Below, piece by piece: positions 55,331 through 64,000 of a stretch of DNA of 64,000 nucleotides. The DNA comes from Bemisia tabaci. Lineage: Eukaryota > Arthropoda > Insecta > Hemiptera > Aleyrodidae. The notes under the pieces were generated by a model. It ran no database searches. It had not been told where the DNA came from and saw only the letters and a list, made by a program, of their open reading frames with translations. Each line of letters begins with the position of its first letter. Positions within the stretch are counted from its first letter, which is position 1. The stretch spans positions 62,001 to 126,000 of the forward strand of contig NC_092800.1 in the NCBI RefSeq assembly GCF_918797505.1, written 5' to 3'. The position numbers were made by a program, and so were the translations under genes.

Positions 55331-57480
55331 AGAGCGACTCTTATGTATGAGTGTATGCTCAGATTTTACCTGGATGTCCCTTTGTCTGTAAAAAAATCAT
55401 TCATGCAATTTTTATTGGGAAACGTTTACATTTTTGTTTTATTTCCACGTCAAGAGTTGTTAATCTCAGACCACTGGAATTTTTTGGCATAATACAAGCA
55501 ACCCTAATGGCGCGTACCAGATTTTGAATTCACATATATTCATATGTAGAGTATCACTGTCAGATACAGTTCAATCAAACTCATAGAATGACACAAAATT
55601 TAGATATTTTACGTAATTTTATACAAATTGACAAAAATTAAAGAAAACACCTTTTTTACGTAATCCACTGAATTTCTATGTTAACCTCGTAAGGAGGAGT
55701 CATTATAATGGTCCAATCGTCATCATGTTTCCTCTAAAAATCCCTAAATGTTGTAGTACATGCTGATTCTTAAATCGTTAATCCAATTAAATTGTGGGTT
55801 TATGCAACCTAATCAGTAAATACTGTACCTACTTTTCCTCGTCCTGTTTAAGCGTCTTGGCGTTAAGAAGGTCCTCTTGGGGAAAAAATCATGAGAGGTT
55901 CCAAGATTGTTTTACGATATTCCTTTACAAAAATTGAAAGAGGTCACAAAATATTGCTTATAGGTGCTCCTTAGAATCCCTTGTTTTGGTGAAGTTAAGG
56001 GAGAGTCAGCATCCTCATATGGTCAGGAGCGCAGAAAGTTTTCGGATGCAAAAATTAGTTCGAAACTCACAATCAGCCCAATAATTTCAGCATCCTTTGA
56101 AAATGTCATTAGTTACAAAATAATTAAAAAATACACGGGTGTCCAGAAAGTTGAAAGTGTTGAAGCAAACGCGTCATAAATTGATGCACATTCTACATAT
56201 ATCTTAGGGTACTTCAACTCTACTCGTATATCTAATAGTACATTGAAGTGATAATTTCTTATATTGCCATATCTGAATCAAGTAGAACATTTAAAAAAAC
56301 TCTGCAATACTTAAATTTTTTCTTATCATAACCTGACCGAAACCCGCGAAATTTTTTTGGCGCGAGTGAGGGGGGGGGGGAGTCAATGACGTAAAATCAT
56401 TTTCTAAGCAATCTATTTCGGTAAAATTTCTTGAGATTTTTCCTAGTTGTCCAACCGTAAAAGAATGAACTGTCGATGTAATTCTGTTACGATTGGGGGT
56501 GAAAAATTTCTTGAGATTGTATAAAATCATATTGTACGATAAAATTTTAAGAGTTTTTAAAAACTTATTAAAAATGATTTAAAAAATCAAGGAAGCCACA
56601 AAATGAGTACCAAATGGTAGAAACTAAATTGTGCGGGGATAAAGATAAAGAGACGTGGCGTCGAGTCACCGTGGAGACCATAACCAATGCTGCAATGCTG
56701 AGGAAGAATGTGGACACTCAAATTTTTTTAAACTTCTCCGGTAAAATATTTATATTTAAAGGAAGTCATACAAATTCTCCTTTAGAATTTTCAATTACTG
56801 TGAAATTATCTTAAAAAATTGGAAGGAAAATATTCGTAAGTGAAGATGAAATATACTCCGTTCCATTTCGGATCGTCCCTGGAAAGTGAGTCATCATTAC
56901 GAGTTAATCCTGCAAATGGCAACAGCGAAGGACGAACAATGCAGTTGGAGGCCCAGGCTAGAGGGCTCGGCTCTTTTTCCGTCAAGAGAATCAAAATCCT
57001 TGTGACCTCTGTACCGTGACCCATTTCTCCTTTATTTCATACTAAAATTTCAAGGTAATCACAAAATTGCGTCTTTCACCTCAAAATCAGGTTCAGGGTG
57101 AAATTCTGAAAGAAAATATTTTTGAAATGTAAAAATCGAGGGTTACAACGAATTTTATGTGTGTCGGAAACTCTCAGACTTAGCCGGGATAGAGGTCAAA
57201 ATTCAATCAAATTATTCAAATTGTGTATTTTTTTATACAGTTTTCTTTAGAATTTGACTCTGAAATTCATTCTGAGGTAAAATTGGCAATATTTTGAGCA
57301 ATTAAAATTTTTTGTATCATTGCTGAAAGAAGAGAAAAGGGTCTGCGGCGAAAGACTTCACGGTTCATCACGAAGAACAATAGGAGTGGTATTTAACTCG
57401 AGGTTCCTCAACCAACGATCAAGGGTGCTTCGGTGTTGCAACACCGTGTAGAAATCGTCAGGTAGTCAGGGACGTTCCGA
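55331..57480. other. AT-rich DNA, no gene recognised
   Basis: A G run is at 56371-56380. Small frames only. Confidence 0.4.
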
Positions 57481-57555
57481 AATGGAAGATTATAGATTTC
57501 TTAACAAAGGCAATTTGGCAATTTTTGAAGGCTCATGCGGCGTTTTTTCGGCAGA
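57481..57555. mobile_element. Partial MITE end, TGCCGTGCTAAGGAAGAACG family
   Basis: CAATTTGGCAATTTTTGAAG then GCTCATGCGGCGTTTTTTCG matches the right half of the copies at 22320 and 45919. Confidence 0.5.
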
Positions 57556-57829
57556 ATAGAGGCACAAAAGTCACGGGTCCTTGACCTTACGCACTGCAGC
57601 AAAAAGGGAAGAAAGTGAGGGCAAGTGTTAGTATTGTCGGCCCATCTCAAACGGCTGGCAGGCATGTGAATGTCAATTCAAAATCAAGGAGATACCGATC
57701 CCGGACCAGAACAGGCTTAGTGAGAAAAACCAAGGGATGAAAAAGATTGTCACGTATGATTATTTTAACTTCTCATTCCCTTTGCTTACTGGTCTGATTA
57801 CAGAAGGCTGTTTAAACTAGCGAATGTGC

Positions 57830-58100
57830 CTGTGCCCCCTGGCCACTACAGCCCAACCCTCGGAGATCGCGCTTCGCGCTCCTTGTGGCCTGGATTCCAG
57901 GTTCCCGAGAGTCAATCTAAAGAGAACGGACTCATCTAGGGACACTAATTGTATCAAGCACTGCAAAACTCACGAAAATCAGCCCTATAGATCTTTAGGA
58001 GGTCATATTTTCAAAATGTAGATAAATGGGGCTTATCCGGGGACTGTATGCTATCAATTGTCGTAAAAATGATGAAAATTGACCCACTAGGACGGTAGAG
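57830..58100. repeat. Dispersed repeat fragments (CCCCCTGGCCACTACAGCCC type)
   Basis: Related to the cluster at 30548-31290, including the following ACTCATCTAGGGACACTA and GGGGCTTATCCGGGGACTGT blocks. Confidence 0.45.
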
Positions 58101-59757
58101 CTACTGTGAAAAAAAATGGAAGAAGAGGTAAGAGAGCTTATAGTAATGGTGGCTGGCTACAAATAAGAAATTACTTCACCGCTCGAGTACTTTCTCTGGA
58201 AATAACGATTGTAGCAAAGAAATATAGACTGATGGTATCTCAGCAGAATATTTTTCATTAATTGAGAATTTGTAATAGTAGTTCGCGCCATAACCCAACA
58301 TATCCCAAAAAGCGCTCCGTTCTGCAATGTCACACATTTCTTTATTTGAAATTGGTTAAATTTTTTACTTGAAACATGAGTAAAAACACTTTACGTATGA
58401 TGATAATCGAATGGTAAAAATCATGATGGATGTATTGCTTCAGATAAAATACATTTGACTTCACAGTCTGTGTTAGTTAAATGAAATTGATTGGTTAGTT
58501 ATTACCACACGCGTGCCCTGATCAAATCGGCCGATTTTAAGAATTTCCATGAAGGGTGAAATCTAAGTTTTTGTTTCGATGAGGAGAGCGCTGTTGAACA
58601 CTGTTGAAAATAAAAAAAAAAAAGGTTGTCCTCGCTTTAACAGGTTAAACTGCATCGGTAAACCCGTCTATCCATTTAACTTCAAGGCTTAGGGTCGTAT
58701 TCATAGTCGCCTTTTAAACATTAAGGTCTCCTTAAGCCATAAGAATTGCATTTGTTGAGGAAGCCTTGATATTTTAGGACAGCAATGAGCCGCTGGGCAT
58801 GCAAGGTAAGGATTGAAGCGGCATGCAATATGTTTCATCCTCGAAATTTTACCGCAGGAACAAATTACTCAACGGGTGGTCTAAAAATTAAATCCTAAAA
58901 AAATGTAAAAGTTTTCAATGAACATCAGTTCAAAACAAAAAAAATCACTCACAAATACGTCATTCGTAGAATATAGTCTCCATTGGATCTTTTTGGAAAA
59001 AATCTCTTACCGTATCTTTTACGAGTTGACCTCCAAACTTCCCGTAATGTGAATGTTCTCTACGTCAAATTTTGACGAGAAAACGTGTGATGCTTTTCTT
59101 GTTTGGACCTAGTCGAGTTGCACATTGCAGTGTAGTACGAGGCCGGTTGGAATGAGTTGGAAATTCTAAACGCTCTTTGCGCTTTTAATGGTATTTCTTT
59201 CGTTTTTTTATCTAAACTATGGAATTATACGTTAAAATTTTCGGGACTATACATTCTACATGGTAACGATGAGAGAATTCATAAAAATCGGTTCCTAATC
59301 TTAAAATTTAATGATTACGGGGGAAAAATGTCATTTTTCGGGAGATGCTCCAGAGGCGCGCTCTCTTGGATTAAAGGAAGAATCTTTCGGGTAGAGAATG
59401 CCTCTGATTCCAAAAAAATGCCTGCCAGTTAGGCCAAAATTTCAACAGGGGTCATGAAACAGTTACCCTCTATCGGTAGCACGCGCATCCACTCATTCTC
59501 GCATGCTGCAATTAGCGAGGAGTGGCGAGGAGTGAAGCGTGGATGACGAGGGTGAGCGCGGGTCAGTCCTTCCCGGAATCGAACCCCATCCCCGAGACGA
59601 TGAGCGAGGATGCTCCAAAAAGCATTCTATTCCACGGCGTGTAGTTGCTCAAAAAGAAGGTAAAACACGCTATATGCAGAAGCTATTTCGATTCTAAATA
59701 GTATGCAGAAAAGAACCTTTTGCTACAAGGGATCTTTCGAAGGAGTTGATTTCGGTA
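58101..59757. other. Unassigned DNA
   Basis: GAGGAGTGGCGAGGAGTG at 59516-59533 is a small duplication. No gene recognised. Confidence 0.4.
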
Positions 59758-59848
59758 ATTTTCGTTGTGCACGTCGTATTTTACGTGCAATTTTAGTTAA
59801 GAAACATGTATCAGAATGCTGAAATTCGTACCTTGTCTAGTGGTCCAT
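59758..59848 (-). repeat. Dispersed repeat with GGACCACTAGACAAGGTAC, copy 4 (reverse)
   Basis: Its minus strand reads ATGGACCACTAGACAAGGTA then CATGTTTCTTAACTAAAATT. Confidence 0.65.
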
Positions 59849-59952
59849 TAAATCAAGTTTAAAAACTATTGACATATAGTAGAAATACTAGAAATATATT
59901 TTACGCTCTTTTCAATGAGCATAGCAGGTTTTTTTCTCAGATAATCGTGGCT

Positions 59953-60418
59953 GCACTGAAAAAAAAAGTTTACTATTTATAAGGCGGAGCCGCCTTGGAC
60001 CAAGTAACCATTTACTCAAAAAGTATCGACTAGTGACGGAAGTTTATTCCAATAGAACAGAGTTCGATTGAATCAAGTACACGCGTTATCTCAAACTAGC
60101 ACTCCACGTGTATTTGGAGTGAGAACACGTTTACTTAAAAGTAGTAACTTCTGAGACGCAAAAATATTTACTGAAATTAAGTAATCACTTTCGGTTTGAA
60201 AGGAGTACCTGTGATCTTGATCTAAGTCAACCGTTTACTTAAAATCAGGAAACGGTTGCGTGACTGACGAGCGCATTTGCTGGTTACAGGCTGACGGTTG
60301 CTTTAAAATTAGTAAACGGCCGAGCGTCTGGCCGGGATGGGTTTTACCCAGGCGCGTTTACTTATTTCTAGCCAATTGTTGTTTTAAATTTAGTAAATAG
60401 TCACTGCAGGTATATTAT
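59953..60418. mobile_element. AT-rich element with recurring TTTACT motif
   Basis: It begins GCACTGAAAAAAAAAGTTTA and ends TTTAGTAAATAGTCACTGC, weak inverted ends. TTTACT or AGTAAA occurs at least eight times within 460 bp, at roughly 40-90-bp spacing. No coding sequence. Confidence 0.4.
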
Positions 60419-60498
60419 GCACACTGCACCCATACCATATGTATTATTATTAATTAATAATTGCAAAAAATGGATTAATTTATTGAATTTTTGAGTCA

Positions 60499-62512
60499 GC
60501 CTCAGTGGTGTAGTGGTCAAGGCAGTTCGCTACCAGCACTGAGGTCCCGGCGGTTCAATCCCGTGACTGATATTTGAGGACACTCAAATACACTGAAAAA
60601 AAAGTGGAAGTGGGATTGACCATAATGGTATAGTAAAAAAAAATATGGTGATAAAAAGCCAAATAATGGTCGATTTAAGCATCTAGATGAAAGTGAGAAT
60701 CATACTCGATATAAAAATTACCATACCCGGATTGTAAATATCAGTTAGGTGTGTCTGTCCATCGTTTAGGTATTTCTCACCATCAGCTGGGTATTTTTTA
60801 CCATACGATGAGTTAAAAGTATGGAATAACATGGTAACACTTGCGTTTGATATCTGTAGGCATCTGTATGCGACTGGTCATGGTGTTGGTAGGTTAAATT
60901 TACCATACTGGTATAGTCAGCGTGGTGAGAGCTCCCGCTTGACTGCGCTGCGGTCTGTGGTCCGCCATTTTTCGTTTGTCTGTTTGTCAGTTATAAATTT
61001 ATCACGTTGAGGGTCGGAGTCCGTGGCTGTGTTTTATTGATCCATATTAATCCATGTGAATCCACGCGTAATTTGCCCAAATTTGTGTTCGAATTGTCCC
61101 TAAAGCTACCGTCTTCTCTTCGAATCTATCTATATTGATCTGCCACATACATTTTCTGAGATTTTTTCGTTATTCGTATCGACCAATTTCTGGAGGTTAG
61201 GAGTTGCTACAATGAATCTGGCTTGCAAAGTGAAGGAATCCTGAAAATTTGAAAACCTTCGCAAAGTTGTTCTGCAATCCAGTGAATATCGGTTCTGTGT
61301 AAAGTCATTTCGAAAACATAAAAGTGCGGAAGTAATTTGAAAATAATCGACTAGAAGTGATTTTTGAATACTTCGTTCGTAGGTATATCTATATTCTTGT
61401 TAAAATTTTCGAAGCTCAACATACTCAGATGAAGAGACAAATGTGCGTGGGATTGATGTTTAACTGTAACTTTAAGCAAAATTTGGCAGCTTCTGCCCCA
61501 CCGTGAACCGTGCGATTGGATTTTCATGTAGTGTCTTTTTGTGGGTATATTTTGAACTATCTATTTATTATATGCAATTAAATTTTCCGTGGATCTGATT
61601 TAGTCTGTAAATGATACCTTAACGCGAATAACAAGTATGGTTTTGGTATCATTTACTTGAAATCAGTGAAGCAATTATCTGCTATTTCTCGTTGAAACTG
61701 TCTTTAACTGCCATTGATTGTGTATGTAACGGAATTTCTAAAAGTAAGATGTAAGTAAAATATCCACGACTTTCATCAAAAGCATTTAATAATATAAGAT
61801 GAGTGGATTTTAGAATCTACAAGGTTTGTCGCAGCATCTGGATGCTTGAAATTACCATACTAGTCAGTCGGGAACGCCACACTGGCACTGTGTCGCATAG
61901 TGTCAGCCGTATCGTGTTATTTACCATACCGGTATATTGGTAACTATGCTGCAGCTTCACTGTGTAAAAAATCAAGTAGACAGTATGGTAAATAACACCC
62001 AAACTCTGGTAAATCCCACCGATTATTTTTTTCAGTGTATCAGTCAAATATCAGTCATCGTGACTGTGGATGACTATGCCACTCCAATACCCTGACCCTT
62101 CGAGGTTACAGGGTGCGGGAGGGACATAGTCACCCAGTAAGTAATCCGTCTGCACTGTTCGACTGGGTTGTGAAAAATCGGTAATCACTCGTAGTGTACG
62201 CGACTGCCAGCGCTATCTATCAGTGTAGATTGCATCAACACAGTCCAACTCGGTGGAGGCATGGCCGTGCTCCGAAAGTCCGTGCTCTGCAGCGTCTGCC
62301 ACAGTCTTTGATAAGACCTTCCGTTGGCTATCAGAAGGCCGCTGAGCCTTGCGGAAATATAGATGATACTCAATGTGTCAATAGTACGAAGATATGTTAA
62401 GGAGTACGGTCCAACTTCGGGGTGCACGACGGCAGTTGCCAGTTGCCTTGGCCCCTTGAGGGCGCCTCGCCGGCCAGCCCGGCCTTACTTACTTACTTAC
62501 TTACTTATTGAA
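60499..62512 (+). mobile_element. tRNA-derived SINE, split by an inserted DNA element
   Basis: GCCTCAGTGGTGTAGTGGTC is a tRNA-like head with an A box (60506-60522). GGCGGTTCAATCCCG (about 60549-60563) is a strong B box. The body resumes at 62040 after the insertion and ends in GGGCGCCTCGCCGGCCAGCC and a (TTAC)n tail (62486-62510), a tail type known from SINEs mobilised by RTE-like LINEs. Confidence 0.65.
60591..62037. mobile_element. TA-flanked element with CACTGAAAAAAA termini (1447 bp)
   Basis: The left end CACTGAAAAAAAAGTGGAAG then TGGGATTGACCA pairs with the right end TGGTAAATCCCACCGATTAT then TTTTTTCAGTG. It is flanked by TA on both sides, a Tc1/mariner-like target duplication. The interior repeatedly carries TTACCATA or TATGGTAA. 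No transposase was found, so it is non-autonomous. Confidence 0.7.
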
Positions 62513-64000
62513 TTTTTGATGATAAAAATTATTAAATTGTATGTCTGCAAGTATCGAAGACTCGACATGGCAAGTGCCGAATTGCAAATTTTGGCCTACC
62601 TATCGGGATTTGATCCTGGGACCTGCAGTTTACGAACCTAACACCCTACCTACTTAGTCATCGGGGCTTATGTCTCCGTCGGCCGAATTTACACTATATA
62701 AGTCATTGACTTAGGCTCTCACCATTATTTTAATAGTGAATATGCGTGAGACCTGATGGATTAAGATTTTTTGAACCCGAAAAGATGAATTTGGAGCAAA
62801 AAAGAAATACGCGTGTTACTGTCGTCACTTTTTTACGTTTATATTTTTTTTCTTTCCCATCTTATATTAATTTTTAATCTGTTTAAAAAGAATTGAATAC
62901 AATTCTGGACCATTAATTAGACTTTTCTATTTCAATTAGAATTAATGGTTCTATTCAATAATTCTAATTAATTCACATCGGGCGGAAAAGGAAGAATGTG
63001 AGCACTTTTAAAGAAACATTCATAGCTCTAATTCCTTACTTTAAAAATAAGATTTGAAAAACAAGCTTTGAGATTTATTGGATTAAGGCATCTTTTTTCC
63101 GTGGACAGTCACAATTTATTCATAAAAAAAGTTCAATCTTCGATTACTCTTATATTTTACTCAGTTTACATGATCACACGCGTGACGTTCTAATATTTTA
63201 TTGCAATATAGCTGCACCTCCTTTTCGTTACACTCTCTAAAGTTGATAGAAAGGTGGTAAAGAAGTGCTTGATCCACCCTATTTTGCAGGGAAACAAGGT
63301 GGAAAGGTTCAAATACTTCAATTACGGTAAAAAATGTTGAGCTCTTATGAGTATCCGAGGAGACAAGACTGAGGGGGGGGGGGGGGGGGGGCGGAAAGAT
63401 CGGTCCCGATAGGCCCTTCGACCCAAAATTTCCCCGGACACAAATGAATCAAAGTTTTGAATATCAACAATTTTGCACTTGCAAATTCCTTTCGAAAATA
63501 CAGAAGTAACTTTATTGTTTTTCGATCCACTCCGTCGTCGCGTCCATAAATCAAAGGGACCCGGAAAATCGATATTGAACAGTGTATACACTACGTAGCA
63601 GCAGAGTTATTCGATTATCTTCATCCGTCAACTTGGTGGGTGACATGCTGAAAAGTATGATTCTCTCCACATTTTTTAATTTCTTCCTCGGTCCTTGGCA
63701 TAAGCATGCATTTTATTTGACCCTTTTTAATTCTATCTGCGAGGAATCTTTCATTCATCGGGACAGGAAAAGTAAGGAAGAAAATAAAAAAAAATGCGAT
63801 TGTTTAGTGTGAAGAAATACTTTGTCTGATGGAACTGAACTGATGCAATGCAAAAAACTCCCGGTTTCAATCTACTTAAGTATTTAGGTCCTCTTTATGA
63901 GGCCCCCTTCATTTAAAAATAAAAATTAAAGCTTCAATTGCACAGTGCTGATCTATTTAAAACAATGCAAATATTTTCCTCTTCTTCTCCTTCTTTACTT
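62513..64000. other. AT-rich DNA to the right edge
   Basis: It holds an imperfect hairpin at 62887-62975 (GAATTGAATACAATTCTGGACCA-type arms) and an 18-nt G run at 63374-63391. No gene recognised. Confidence 0.4.

Noticed and set aside
60499..60570. Possible functional tRNA gene
   Set aside because: A and B boxes are present, but the cloverleaf is incomplete and SINE body and tail follow. The same holds for 42808-42890.

Overview
This is animal genomic DNA. Coding sequence is sparse, split into exons with GT/AG borders, and lies in an AT-rich, repeat-packed background. A divergent ionotropic receptor (IR, a chemoreceptor family of protostomes) and the repeat content point to an arthropod, most likely an insect. 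Several dispersed repeats look familiar from hemipteran, especially whitefly, DNA, but that is an impression and no species is claimed. No CRISPR, operon or prokaryotic signal is present.

Two protein-coding genes can be supported, both on the minus strand. The first is the pseudokinase gene SCYL2. Three consecutive internal exons of its kinase-like domain are at 34066-34428, 32233-32353 and 2435-2530. Their splice phases agree and they join into one continuous frame. The 5' exons, and the exons after 2435, were not found; the latter are probably beyond the left edge. The second is a complete two-exon IR gene (exons 26527-27413 and 17849-19169, 735 codons, 7.36-kb intron). It lies wholly inside the 29.7-kb SCYL2 intron and in the same orientation, so SCYL2 pre-mRNA must contain the whole receptor gene as intron.

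The rest is almost entirely mobile or repeat DNA. Left to right: a 482-bp tandem repeat (1-1190); arms of a foldback family ending in ACCCTGTATA (1180-1625, 2740-3367, and a full copy at 12331-13181); small inverted-repeat elements (6484-7167, 9392-9634, 11750-11967); a Helentron-like element with terminal hairpins (13877-14800); a foldback just 3' of the IR stop codon (17173-17700); a 3.5-3.6-kb giant inverted repeat carrying a 33-bp minisatellite (19861-23503); head-to-head Penelope-like fragments with a GIY-YIG reading frame and a hammerhead-ribozyme-like core (25157-26245); further MITEs at 34511-35711; two striking hairpins (36988-37085 and 37829-38275); a 933-bp near-perfect palindrome (41849-42781) beside a tRNA-derived SINE; a second Helentron-like copy (44109-45785); a decayed non-LTR reverse-transcriptase end (55090-55330); and a tRNA-derived SINE split by a 1.45-kb TA-flanked element (60499-62512).

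The strongest points for a second look are the same-strand nesting of the receptor gene in SCYL2, the minisatellite-armed foldback inside the receptor's intron, the 109-bp near-perfect hairpin, the compensatory terminal hairpins of the Helentron-like pair, and the Penelope fragment whose stop codon lies inside the ribozyme core. Repeat class names come from structure read by eye; no database search was made.
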